Shown here piece by piece: positions 44,933-53,861 of a DNA stretch of 64,000 nucleotides. The stretch is from Saccharofermentans sp. (GTDB lineage Bacteria; Bacillota; Clostridia; Saccharofermentanales; Saccharofermentanaceae): contig JAKSRC010000002.1 in assembly GCA_024403855.1 (NCBI GenBank), forward strand, positions 124,001-188,000. The letters are read 5' to 3'. The position numbers and the translations under genes were made by a program. The notes below the pieces were generated by a model that did not search any database, had not been told where the DNA came from, and saw nothing but the letters and a program-made list of their open reading frames with translations. Each line of letters opens with the position of its first letter. Within the stretch, counting starts at the first letter, position 1.

Positions 44933-46396
44933 TTACTCTCCCTTCATACTGACGAGAACACCGTCAACAGAATAAGGTCTTGCACGGTCAATTCTGACCT
45001 CACAAAGTTTGCCTTCAAGGAAATCATCTCCGGGATCAATTCCAAGTTCTTCAGGAATAGTGAAGTTCACCAGATGATTAGTAATTGTTCTTCCGGAGAA
45101 AGTCATATCACCGGCTTTGCTGATTCCTTCAATAAGAACTTCAAGAGTCTTTCCGACAAGATTCTTATTGGATTCTTCAGAGTACTTATTTGTAAGTTCA
45201 GTAAGTCGTCCAAATCTTTCAGTAACAACGTCCTGAGGAATCTGATTCTCAAAAGCAGCTGCCTTTGTGCCAGGTCTTGCAGAATACTGGAAAGTAAATG
45301 CAGCATCGAACTTAGCCTTATTTACAGCATCCAATGTAGCCTGGAAATCCTCTTCAGTCTCACCCGGGAAGCCTACAATAATATCTGTCGTAAGCGAACC
45401 GCCTTCGACTTTTGTTCTGAATTTTTCTGATATTTCAAGGAATCTGTCGATAGTATAAGGACGGTTCATCTCCTTTAACACCTTGTCAGAACCGGACTGC
45501 ATGGCCAGGTGGAGATGCTTTTCGACATTGGGTCTCGTGCCCATAATATCTATAACTTCATCAGAAAGATCCTTAGGATGTGAAGACATAAATCTGACTC
45601 TGGAGAATTCCTTGAAATCAGATGCTGCTCGCAAAATATCAGCGAATGTCTTGCCGTCTTCACCCTTGTAAGAATTAACATTCTGACCCAAGAGCATTAT
45701 TTCTTTATATCCGTTTGCAGCAAGGTCAGATAATTCTCTGACAATCTCATCAAAGCTTCTGGATCTTTCCCTGCCTCTTGCGTAAGGGACAATGCAATAA
45801 GTACAGAAGTTATTGCAGCCATACATGATGGGCACAAGGGCTCTGAACTTTCTCTTTCTGTCAATCGGGAAAAAGCTGTCCTCAGCAATATAATCGTCTG
45901 CTGCGATATTTACCAATTGCTTATCCTTGCGTATTGCATCTCTCAACAAAACAGGAAATTTATGAATCTGCTGAGGATCGAAAACGAGATCTACATAGGG
46001 ATATGACTTCTTGATCCTGTCTACATTCTCAGGGACCTTCATCATACAACCGCCTACAGCGATAATCACGTCACGGTCATTCTTCTTCAAAGCCTTAAAG
46101 ACTCCCAAATTACCGAAAAGATGTCTGTCGGCATTTTCTCTTATTGAGCATGTATTAAATGCAATTACATCGGCAGCATCGAGCTCTCCGCCTTCTGACT
46201 GAATAAGGCCCATTGAAGAAAGCATTCCGGAAAGCTTTTCAGAATCAGATTCATTAAGCTGACATCCGTAAGTCAGGACATTATATGTTAATGGTCTGCC
46301 CTTACGGACAGCCAAAGAAGAAAAATACTCTTTAAGTTCATTTATGGCGGAATCAAATTCCTGCTTATCGTTTTCAGTTGCCTTAATAATAGCCAT
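44933..46396 (-). CDS. miaB: tRNA-2-methylthio-N6-dimethylallyladenosine synthase MiaB
   Basis: 487 aa. N-terminal methylthiotransferase domain (TYGCQLNESDSEKL, AFNTCSIRENADRH, VGGCM), radical SAM cluster CNNFCTYCIVPYARGRERSR, C-terminal TRAM domain. First gene of miaB-mutS-mutL-miaA. Confidence 0.96.
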   Translation of the reverse strand: MAIIKATENDKQEFDSAINELKEYFSSLAVRKGRPLTYNVLTYGCQLNESDSEKLSGMLSSMGLIQSEGGELDAADVIAFNTCSIRENADRHLFGNLGVFKALKKNDRDVIIAVGGCMMKVPENVDRIKKSYPYVDLVFDPQQIHKFPVLLRDAIRKDKQLVNIAADDYIAEDSFFPIDRKRKFRALVPIMYGCNNFCTYCIVPYARGRERSRSFDEIVRELSDLAANGYKEIMLLGQNVNSYKGEDGKTFADILRAASDFKEFSRVRFMSSHPKDLSDEVIDIMGTRPNVEKHLHLAMQSGSDKVLKEMNRPYTIDRFLEISEKFRTKVEGGSLTTDIIVGFPGETEEDFQATLDAVNKAKFDAAFTFQYSARPGTKAAAFENQIPQDVVTERFGRLTELTNKYSEESNKNLVGKTLEVLIEGISKAGDMTFSGRTITNHLVNFTIPEELGIDPGDDFLEGKLCEVRIDRARPYSVDGVLVSMKGE

Positions 46397-46550
46397 ATTG
46401 CGTCAATCCTAACCAAGTGCAGATATTACCCGCTAATTATACAGTAAATCCCCTATATTATTAATTAAAATTATTGTGCGCGTTAAATATTTGTTTTTTC
46501 TAAAAAAAGCAATAAAATGTATTGGTTATTTTCAAATTCGGGAGATTCCA

Positions 46551-47978
46551 ATGAAATCATTTGTTAAGAAGTTATTCGTAAGCGCAGCTGCTTTGCTCCT
46601 CACCCTCACTTCTGTATGGACTTTTGCAGGCACCGGACTTAAAGCGGACGAGTTTCCGGACGATCCAAACGATGGCATTATTACTTCAAATGAGAGAAAA
46701 ACAGATCTCCTGAACGAGACTTTGGATGATGTACCCAAGGTAAGCGCAGCTTCATATATCCTTTACGATGCGACAAGCGGAACAATCCTTTTAGGTAAAG
46801 ACTACGATATTCAGAAGGAACCCGCCTCAATGACGAAAGTAATGACTATCCTTCTCGCATTAGAGCGCCTCGACCTCACAGAAACTGTTGTCGTAAGCCA
46901 CGAGATGGCAGTAGCAATCAAGGCAATCCCTTCTGACTATGTAAGACTCGGCCTCCAGGAAGGTGAAGAAATCAGCGTAAAAGACCTGGTTTATGCTGCT
47001 GTCCTCAAATCAGCAAATGATGCAAGTCTTGTGCTTGCGATGCATATGGGCGGCACGGAAAGAGAATTCTGCGACCTTATGAATGCCAAAGCAGCAGAAA
47101 TCGGTTGTACAAGCACACACTTCTCCTCTGCTTTCGGTCTTTCTACTCCGGATAATCTTACAACCCCATTAGATATGGCGCTCATCTTAAACGAAGCCGT
47201 AACAAATACGATTTATCCTGACATCGCGAAAACATTGAGCTACTCAATTAATGCGACTAACAAATACAGCACTTCAAGAGACCTTAACAACTCCAACAGA
47301 TTCGTAAGCACTACCCAGTACGGATACGAGTACTATCTCGGCGGAAAGACCGGTTTTACTGACACTGCCGGTTACACACTCTGCGCTGCTGTTAAAAAGA
47401 ACAACAGAACGCTTGTCGGTTGTGTATTTAATGCTGCTGACTCTGAAGTCAGATATGCCGATCTCTTAAGACTCTTCGAATATGGCTACTCAACATTTAC
47501 AACAGTCGAGATTACTGAAAATGAATTTACTCCTCAGGCAGATGAGTCCAGAAGACAGATTACCCAGCTTTTGGCTGAAACAAATCTCTATCTGTCTGAT
47601 CTGAAGCTTGTTTTAGAGCCATATATCACTACTACTTCCTCTAGAGCACAGCTCGGAAGCACCAGCAGAATCGACTTATCCAAAGCCGTAATAGACACCT
47701 CAGTCGAGCACCAGACGCTCGAAATGCCACTATTGAAGGTGTATTCGGATAAAACATATCTTGTCGGCACCATGATCGTTGAGATCGATAAGAAGGCTGG
47801 CGTAGTGGAAGTAAATCCGGAAAAGATCACTAACCTCACAAACGTAAGAAGCGTGCTTGTTACGTTCGCTGTGTTATCCGGTCTTATTCTTCTTCTGGTA
47901 ATCGTACTTCTTATCTTCCGTGCACGTGTAATCAAGCACAGAAGAGATGAAGCTACAAAACGAGCAAATATGCTCTGA
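46551..47978 (+). CDS. D-alanyl-D-alanine carboxypeptidase (DacF-type PBP)
   Basis: 475 aa from ATG 46551 (GGGAG, 7 nt), giving signal peptide KSFVKKLFVSAAALLLTLTSV and cleavage near AGTG. Active-site triad motifs PASMTKVM, SANDASL and GGKTGFT. The C-terminal membrane helix (VLVTFAVLSGLILLLVIVLLIF) anchors it. Trims peptidoglycan stem peptides. Convergent with the Fur-family gene, 2 nt apart. Confidence 0.9.
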   Translation: MKSFVKKLFVSAAALLLTLTSVWTFAGTGLKADEFPDDPNDGIITSNERKTDLLNETLDDVPKVSAASYILYDATSGTILLGKDYDIQKEPASMTKVMTILLALERLDLTETVVVSHEMAVAIKAIPSDYVRLGLQEGEEISVKDLVYAAVLKSANDASLVLAMHMGGTEREFCDLMNAKAAEIGCTSTHFSSAFGLSTPDNLTTPLDMALILNEAVTNTIYPDIAKTLSYSINATNKYSTSRDLNNSNRFVSTTQYGYEYYLGGKTGFTDTAGYTLCAAVKKNNRTLVGCVFNAADSEVRYADLLRLFEYGYSTFTTVEITENEFTPQADESRRQITQLLAETNLYLSDLKLVLEPYITTTSSRAQLGSTSRIDLSKAVIDTSVEHQTLEMPLLKVYSDKTYLVGTMIVEIDKKAGVVEVNPEKITNLTNVRSVLVTFAVLSGLILLLVIVLLIFRARVIKHRRDEATKRANML

Positions 47979-47980
47979 TA

Positions 47981-48409
47981 TCAGGATTCCTGTTCAATAC
48001 ACTTATCGCAAATACCATAGAAAACAGTACGTTTCGGATCAAGGACGAAGCCATGTTCTTTTGATACATGCTCAAAGAATTCATTAATCTCTTCGCAGGA
48101 CAGATGAATGAGCGTGCCACACTTCTCGCATTTCATGTGGTAGCAGTTGCCATGTTTACAATGCTTTGTACCTATGTATTCGTAGCAGGCAGGTGACTTC
48201 TCATCAATGATGTACTTATTTACAAGACCGTCTGTGGTCAAACGATCAAGGCGTCTGTAAATTGTAGCCTGTCCAATATTGGTACCCTGTGCTCTGAAAT
48301 AATCGGATATCTCCTGGCTGGTAAAATGAGATCCCTCATTCTCCTTAAGGAAATTAAGAATCTCACAAGACTGCTTTGTATTATAAGAACCACTCTTTGT
48401 TCTGCCCAT
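47981..48409 (-). CDS. Fur-family metalloregulator (Zur/PerR-like)
   Basis: 142 aa. Winged helix (FTSQEISDYF, IGQATIYRRLDRLTTDG), HCKHGNCYHMKCEKCGTLIHLSCEEINEF and a final CDKC pair: two CxxC zinc sites. The residues do not decide between Zur, Fur and PerR; zinc-type is favoured by the many cysteines. Confidence 0.85.
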   Translation of the reverse strand: MGRTKSGSYNTKQSCEILNFLKENEGSHFTSQEISDYFRAQGTNIGQATIYRRLDRLTTDGLVNKYIIDEKSPACYEYIGTKHCKHGNCYHMKCEKCGTLIHLSCEEINEFFEHVSKEHGFVLDPKRTVFYGICDKCIEQES

Positions 48410-48514
48410 CTGGAAGTCTCCGATCGAAATAATCGTACTTAATCATAAAGAAGCAACCCTAAAAGGTCAAGAAAACACAAAATATAAAGGAGCCACCGAT
48501 TAGGTAACTCCTTC

Positions 48515-48530
48515 TGGTGGGAAGAGGTGG
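48515..48530 (-). other. tRNA-Tyr 3'-end fragment, candidate attachment-site scar
   Basis: Minus strand CCACCTCTTCCCACCA, identical to the last 16 bases (with CCA) of the tRNA-Tyr at 51240-51324. The sequences diverge on both sides. Fragments of tRNA 3' ends are typical att sites left by integrative elements. Confidence 0.6.
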
Positions 48531-48660
48531 TTCCTAACGTCAAAACTCCGAACTCAATAAATTCAAGGGTTTTGGGGTTTTCGAGCCATCAAAAAGCACT
48601 CAACTTACCACGAATTTACCACAAAATTACATCATTTTTCTGAAGAGAATGGGAGCATAA

Positions 48661-48691
48661 AAAACGTCTGGATCATCAATCCAGACGTTTT
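48661..48691. terminator. Terminator after the two-component system
   Basis: AAAACGTCTGGA / TCCAGACGTTTT, perfect 12-bp stem with a 7-nt loop; T-runs on both strands. Confidence 0.88.
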
Positions 48692-48769
48692 TCCTATTAA
48701 ATTGGAGTAGTGGTCCACTTCAATTTTCTCAGGTTTTGTGCGTTAAACTCGTGATTTCTCGCTAAAAGA

Positions 48770-50401
48770 TTACTTTCTCAGCTTTATCGTTGCTGTAAAC
48801 ACATCGTCTTCGCACCTGATATCAAGCTTGTACCCGAGCATTGCCAGGTCATTGTTAGCAATGGCGAGACCAAGTCCGGTTCCGCCATTCTGCCTGGAGG
48901 AATTGCCCTTAATAAACGGATCTTTGATATTTGTGATATCTTCTATCGTTTCAGCCGTTTCATTTGTGATCGAAATCATTTCTTCATCGTATTTAATCCT
49001 GACTATCGTGCCTTCCTTAGCATACTTGGCAGCATTGTTGATCAGATTGCCAAGAGCTTGATGCAAAAGTTCTTTATCCGTATTCAATTTCAATTCTTCC
49101 GAACTGTCAAAATCCGTCGTGAGGCCCTTATCGTTAATCTGTTGCTCATTCTCGTTAATAACGGCCGCAATGAGCTCCGGAGCTGACACTTCACTCTTAT
49201 TTACAGGCACTTCCGCATTCTCAGATCTTGAGAACTGCAGAATGCTGTTTACGATGCTGTTCATCTTCGATGCAGTATCACTGATCTTTGTTAAATAGTG
49301 TTCCCGGTTATCCACATCGATTTTGTTATTGAGGATTTCCGCATACGCAATAATTGAGGCCAAGGGGGTCTTAAGATCGTGCGCCATTGCGTTAGTGGTC
49401 TTAAGGCGGTACTGGAAAATATCATAATTTCGCTTGTTGATATTATATCTTATGGTCGCAGGGATCAGTGCAATAGCAAAAGCACTCAGTATAAGAATAG
49501 CAACTCCGTACTTAATATATGAACTGCAAGCTTCCTCAAATTCCATAAGATACCAAAGCGTCTTCTTATAATACCTGTTATTATCAAGCTTATTTTCATA
49601 CCCAAGAGCATCAACTTTAATTAAATCCGCATCATCCGGACGCTGACCTTCTAATCCTGCCATAGTGCCATAAGCGCTGTCTTCACTTCCCTCATTTATC
49701 TTGACAAGAGTATATCCTTCAATATCTTTCGGATCAGGCGTAATTCGAACTTCTACCCACTTTTCCGGTTTATCTAATTCAATAGGATACGTTATCACAC
49801 GAGATTCAACTGGAATAAACTTACAGTTGTTTAAATCCGCATAAAACTCGTCGCATAAGAATTCTACTGAATAGGGATGTGTTCTAAATCCATCTCGGGT
49901 ACTGCCGCCACTGAAAAGATCAGGTTCATCACTATAGCCTTCAAAACGATATTTTTTCAGTTCCGGAGTATTGAAATAGTTAAAATACTTATCATCCGCA
50001 ATTTCAAGCTCATAGTACTTAAACCCGCTGCTTGCATCTTCAGAACTTACATCATACGTCAGATAAATGGAACTCTTTGCATCAGCGATCTTCTCATTAT
50101 CATAATAGACTTCAAGATACTGATCAGTCTCATTATAATAATTGGCAAGACACCATTTCAACCATACGATATCCGCTGCGGTAATATCATCTTTATTCTT
50201 CTTTAAAACTCTGTATATTTCACTTTCAATATCATTCAAATAATCGGTCAATCCTACCCTTACACGCTCATCATACTTTGAACGCTCACTGTTATATACA
50301 ACTGCGCCAATACCGGACAGCAATAATACAACGATCAAAAAGCTTATCGCATATGTGATTACAAAGCTTGGTTTCTTTATTGTCTTTTTACGAGCAGTCA
50401 T
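48770..50401 (-). CDS. Sensor histidine kinase
   Basis: 543 aa. Membrane helix ~14-36, extracellular sensor domain (~40-285, unrecognised), second helix (~292-315, GVAILILSAFAIALIPATI). HisKA region MAHDLKTPLASIIAYAEILNN (His phosphoacceptor) and HATPase_c (LGNLINNAAKYA, GGTGLGLAIANNDL) follow. Starts 1 nt after the response regulator stop. It is intact, unlike its regulator. Confidence 0.9.
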   Translation of the reverse strand: MTARKKTIKKPSFVITYAISFLIVVLLLSGIGAVVYNSERSKYDERVRVGLTDYLNDIESEIYRVLKKNKDDITAADIVWLKWCLANYYNETDQYLEVYYDNEKIADAKSSIYLTYDVSSEDASSGFKYYELEIADDKYFNYFNTPELKKYRFEGYSDEPDLFSGGSTRDGFRTHPYSVEFLCDEFYADLNNCKFIPVESRVITYPIELDKPEKWVEVRITPDPKDIEGYTLVKINEGSEDSAYGTMAGLEGQRPDDADLIKVDALGYENKLDNNRYYKKTLWYLMEFEEACSSYIKYGVAILILSAFAIALIPATIRYNINKRNYDIFQYRLKTTNAMAHDLKTPLASIIAYAEILNNKIDVDNREHYLTKISDTASKMNSIVNSILQFSRSENAEVPVNKSEVSAPELIAAVINENEQQINDKGLTTDFDSSEELKLNTDKELLHQALGNLINNAAKYAKEGTIVRIKYDEEMISITNETAETIEDITNIKDPFIKGNSSRQNGGTGLGLAIANNDLAMLGYKLDIRCEDDVFTATIKLRK

Positions 50402-50402
50402 G

Positions 50403-51082
50403 TTAATCCTCCGTGATCCTATAACCCCTGCCGATCACCGTCTTAATTTGTTTAGAAGCATCACCCAATTCTGTTCTGAGCCTGCTGATCGTGATGTCAA
50501 CGATGCGATCATTCACATCGAGATTATCGCCCCATACCCTATTCAGGATACGTTCACGCGATAAAGTCGCATTTTTGTTCTCAAGCAAAAAAAGCAAAAG
50601 AAAATACTCTTTGGACTTAATGTCAGCTTCTTTCCCATTGACAGTGACTGTCATGGTATGACTGTTAAGCGTTATAGCTCCACAAGATAATGCTTCAGAA
50701 CCATTCCCGCCCTTTGCGCGCTTTAACAGGGCAAGACTCTTAGCATATAGATGGCGTATTGAAAACGGCTTAACCACATAGTCATCACAACCGGTCTCAT
50801 ATCCTTTCATTATCTCGCTCTCGGCACCCAAAGCCGTCAGAAAGATAATCGACAGTCGCCTTTTTTTCTGGCCGCCTTGCATATATCAAATCCTGATGCT
50901 CCAGGAAGCATTATATCCAGGATCATGAGATCGTAGGATTCCTCTGACACACTGACCAAGGCATCATTACCGTTATCGAAGGTACAAACTTCCCAGATCC
51001 CGGCGCCTTCCTCGCGAAAAAAGACACTGATTGCCTCAAGCAGTTCTGGAGTATCTTCAACGATCAATAATCTGTATGACAT
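50403..51082 (-). pseudogene. OmpR-family response regulator, frameshifted at an A7 run
   Basis: The receiver starts MSYRLLIVEDTPELLEAI with phosphoacceptor MILDIMLPG, runs to ICKAARKKGDCRLSF and stops. The rest, RRLSIIFLTALGAES, GCDDYVVKPFSIRHL and the winged helix (NATLSRERILNRVWG, RTELGDASKQIKTVIGRGYRI), is one base out of frame from 50882. The shift falls on seven A's (minus strand, 50867-50861) in the arrangement A_AAA_AAA, where a -1 slip restores an exact receiver. It could be a true mutation, a sequencing error, or slippage producing full-length protein. Confidence 0.8.
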
Positions 51083-51211
51083 AACGCTGCCTCCTTATGC
51101 TTACGATAGTATCTTACACGAAAGATGTATCATCAGTATTACATGGAACTTACTACACCGAATCATTCAAAAACCGGTTAAACAATAATGGCTTTTCAAG
51201 GTAAAACAAAA

Positions 51212-51235
51212 GGGTCTGCCAAACTTGGCAAACCC
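51212..51235 (-). terminator. Terminator after tRNA-Tyr
   Basis: GGGTTTGCC / GGCAGACCC stem (one mismatch) followed by TTTTGTTTT on the minus strand. Confidence 0.82.
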
Positions 51236-51239
51236 TCTG

Positions 51240-51324
51240 TGGTGGGAAGAGGTGGATTCGAACCACCGAAGTCGAAGACGACAGATTTACAGTCTGTTCC
51301 CTTTGGCCGCTCGGGAATCTTCCC
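51240..51324 (-). tRNA. tRNA-Tyr(GTA)
   Basis: 85 nt with encoded CCA. 7-bp acceptor stem GGGAAGA/TCTTCCC, anticodon loop CTGTAAA (GTA), class II long variable arm CGTCTTCGACTTCG-type, T-loop TTCGAAT. Its 3' 16 bases recur at 48515-48530. Confidence 0.94.
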
Positions 51325-51344
51325 ATATATATATTGTTATGTAG

Positions 51345-51421
51345 TGGTGGGCCTTCGGGGACTCGAACCCAGGACCAACCGGTTATGAGCCGGGAGCTCT
51401 GACCAACTGAGCTAAAGGCCC
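51345..51421 (-). tRNA. tRNA with CAT anticodon, probably tRNA-Ile2
   Basis: 77 nt with encoded CCA. Acceptor GGGCCTT, anticodon loop CTCATAA with GGCTCATAACC stem context, T-loop TTCGAGT. The anticodon-arm sequence matches tRNA-Ile(CAU), which TilS would modify to read AUA, better than elongator tRNA-Met. No initiator hallmarks. Confidence 0.85.
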
Positions 51422-51499
51422 ACATCCTCACTACTGTGTGCTTTCTTCAAGCGCTTGAATAGTATAGTAATTTCAATCGATAAAGTCAAGAGCAAAATT

Positions 51500-51527
51500 G
51501 CGGTCGGGAAAAATTCTTCCCGACCGC
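51500..51527 (-). terminator. Terminator after asd
   Basis: GCGGTCGGGAA / TTCCCGACCGC stem with a short A-rich loop, T-rich flanks on both strands. Confidence 0.88.
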
Positions 51528-51537
51528 TAATTTTTGA

Positions 51538-52623
51538 TTATCTTGCCTGAATATATCCCTTAGCTACAAGGAGTTCAGCAGTAAGTACACCGCCACCTGC
51601 AGCACCTCTTAATGTGTTGTGTGAGAGGCATGCAAACTTATAGTCGAAAAGATTATCTTCTCTAAGTCTGGCAACAGATACGCCCATACCATTCTCGAAC
51701 ATAGCGTCAAGCTTAGGCTGAGGACGGTTATCTTCTGTGATGTACTGGATGAAGTTCTTAGGAGCAGAAGGAAGACCAAGCTTAACTGCTTCGCTCTCAT
51801 AATTGTTCCATGCAGCAATCATTTCATCCATAGAAGGCTTATTCTCGAAAGATACGCTAACTGCAGCTGTATGACCTTCCTGAACAGCTACACGATAGCA
51901 CTGTGCAGAAATAACAGGCTTCTCAGCGAGATCGATGTGATCACCTGCGAATGAACCCCAAACCTTGAGAGGTTCCTTCTCAGACTTATCCTCTTCACCA
52001 CCGATGTAAGGAATAACATTTCCTACCATCTCAGGCCAATCCTTGAATGTCTTGCCGGCACCGGAAATTGCCTGATATGTGCAAACGGAAATGCACTTAA
52101 TTCCATTCTTGAGGAAAGGTGTGAGTGCAGGAACATAGCTCTGAATAGAGCAGTTAGGCTTAACAGCGATAAAACCTCTTGTTGTGCCAAGTCTCTTCTT
52201 CTGAGCGTCGATGAGCTGTGCGTGATCTGCGTTAACCTCAGGGATGATCATAGGAACATCTTCTGTCCATCTGTTTGCAGAGTTGTTAGATACAACAGGG
52301 CACTCAAGCTTTGCAATCTTCTCTTCCAAAGCCTTGATCTCATCCTTCTTCATATCAACTGCACAGAAAGTAAAATCGATATTGCTGCAGTACTCTTCAA
52401 TATTATCAGTACCGAATACAACCATCTTCTTTACGAATTCCGGGCAAGGTATATCAAGCTTCCATCTTCCCTCGACTGCCTCTTCATAAGTCTTACCAGC
52501 AGATCTGGGTGATGCGCATAAAGCAACAAGATCAAACCAAGGGTGATCAGCGAGAAGTGTGATAAATCTCTGTCCGACATAACCTGTAGCACCAATAATG
52601 CCGACTTTCAGTTTCTGTTCCAT
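51538..52623 (-). CDS. asd: Aspartate-semialdehyde dehydrogenase
   Basis: 361 aa from ATG 52623 (MEQKLKVGIIGATGYVGQRFITLL; NADP-binding GATGYVG). Catalytic cysteine in AVKPNCSIQSYVPAL. The layout follows the archaeal/fungal-type Asd subfamily rather than the usual bacterial one. An in-frame ATG at 52638 is an alternative start. Second step after aspartate kinase (32028-33380). Single gene with its own terminator. Confidence 0.9.
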   Translation of the reverse strand: MEQKLKVGIIGATGYVGQRFITLLADHPWFDLVALCASPRSAGKTYEEAVEGRWKLDIPCPEFVKKMVVFGTDNIEEYCSNIDFTFCAVDMKKDEIKALEEKIAKLECPVVSNNSANRWTEDVPMIIPEVNADHAQLIDAQKKRLGTTRGFIAVKPNCSIQSYVPALTPFLKNGIKCISVCTYQAISGAGKTFKDWPEMVGNVIPYIGGEEDKSEKEPLKVWGSFAGDHIDLAEKPVISAQCYRVAVQEGHTAAVSVSFENKPSMDEMIAAWNNYESEAVKLGLPSAPKNFIQYITEDNRPQPKLDAMFENGMGVSVARLREDNLFDYKFACLSHNTLRGAAGGGVLTAELLVAKGYIQAR

Positions 52624-52826
52624 TTCAAATAACTCCATAATCTTCACGGGTTTTCCGTGTTTTTTCAGTTTCAAATGTCCTTGTGTTGTGTACATTTGTC
52701 CCTCAACGGAACACATATTAGCACAATGACTTTTAGATAACAAGTATATCAAATTAACTAAAAGCCTGCTTGCCTTATGTTAGAATTAAGGCAATTAAGC
52801 AATAACAACAAAAGGAGGTCTATCTT

Positions 52827-53807
52827 ATGTCTTCGACGTTCCCTCTTCTCGAGAATTACTGCAGTTACATGATCGCAGCTCTCGGCCGCTCGGAACTCAC
52901 TGTTAAGGAATATAAGTATGACCTCATTCTTTTCGCGAGGTTCTTAAAACTCGACAGGAACAAAGTCCCTTCTGACACCCCGTTAGAAGAAATAGACATT
53001 TCTGATATTGATGTAAAATTCTTAAATTCAGTTACTACTGATGATCTTCTTGCATTCGTTATATGGCTATCAAGATCCAGAAAGCAGTCCAATGCAGCTA
53101 GAGCCAGACACGTTGCTTCCCTAAGAAGTTTCTTTAAATATCTACATTCTAAGAAAAGGCTTATTGACAATAACCCTGCTTACGATTTGGAAACTCCGAA
53201 AATCGGTAAGCGCAATCCAAAATACCTTACCCTTGAGCAGAGTCAGAATCTTCTTAAAGTCGCTTACGATTCTCCAAAAGAATCTAATGAGCGTGATTAC
53301 TGCATGCTTACTCTGTTCCTCAACTGCGGAATGCGTCTTTCTGAGCTTCGTGGAATCAATGTCAACGATATTAAAGGAACAACTCTTACAGTCATCGGTA
53401 AAGGCAACAAGGAGCGTACGATATATCTTAACGATGCCTGCCTTGAAGCTTTAAATGACTGGATGAATAAAAGAGCAACTCTCAAGATCAAACCTGAAGC
53501 TTCAAAAGCTTTGTTTGTTTCCAAACGCGGAACCAGGATCTCCTGCGATATGATTCAGATAACCATCAAGCGTCTTCTTGAAGAATCAGGTATTGATACA
53601 AATATCTACTCCGTCCATAAGTTAAGACACACTGCTGCTACCCTTATGTATAAATACGGAAATGTCGATATCAGAAATCTTCAAATGATTTTAGGTCATC
53701 AAAGCGTCTCAACCACCCAGATTTATACCCATGTTGACGACGATGCTTTGCAGCATGCTATCGAAAGCAACCCGCTTGCTAATTTCAATCCCGAAAAGAA
53801 AAACTGA
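52827..53807 (+). CDS. XerC/XerD-like tyrosine recombinase
   Basis: 326 aa. N-terminal SAM-like domain (LENYCSYMIAALGRSELTVKEYKYDL). Catalytic residues R (NCGMRLSELRG), K (GKGNKERTIYL), HxxR (HKLRHTAATLMYK), H (GHQSVSTTQIYTH) and Tyr in the last. Looks like the chromosomal Xer type rather than a phage integrase. GGAGG ribosome site. Confidence 0.85.
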   Translation: MSSTFPLLENYCSYMIAALGRSELTVKEYKYDLILFARFLKLDRNKVPSDTPLEEIDISDIDVKFLNSVTTDDLLAFVIWLSRSRKQSNAARARHVASLRSFFKYLHSKKRLIDNNPAYDLETPKIGKRNPKYLTLEQSQNLLKVAYDSPKESNERDYCMLTLFLNCGMRLSELRGINVNDIKGTTLTVIGKGNKERTIYLNDACLEALNDWMNKRATLKIKPEASKALFVSKRGTRISCDMIQITIKRLLEESGIDTNIYSVHKLRHTAATLMYKYGNVDIRNLQMILGHQSVSTTQIYTHVDDDALQHAIESNPLANFNPEKKN

Positions 53808-53835
53808 TTCTACAGAATTAACTGTAGAATCAGTT
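53802..53835. terminator. Bidirectional terminator overlapping the xer-type stop
   Basis: AACTGATTCTACAG / CTGTAGAATCAGTT, perfect 14-bp stem, 6-nt loop, between convergent genes. Confidence 0.82.
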
Positions 53836-53861
53836 CATTAAAATCAGTTTGTTACTTAGTA

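Larger units (their letters stand above)
48410..48769. other. Intergenic region with a tRNA-Tyr 3' fragment and a terminator
   Basis: 360 bp without a gene. It contains a 16-bp match to the tRNA-Tyr 3' end (48515-48530), surrounding AT-rich sequence that does not resemble the neighbours, and the terminator at 48661-48691. Confidence 0.6.

Noticed and set aside
51153..51431. 92-codon minus-strand frame across the tRNA pair
   Set aside because: It runs through tRNA-Tyr and tRNA-Ile2, which explain the sequence fully.
52827..53807. Integrase of an element inserted at tRNA-Tyr
   Set aside because: The protein has the size and motifs of chromosomal Xer recombinases and lies outside the interval bounded by the two tRNA-Tyr ends, with asd between.
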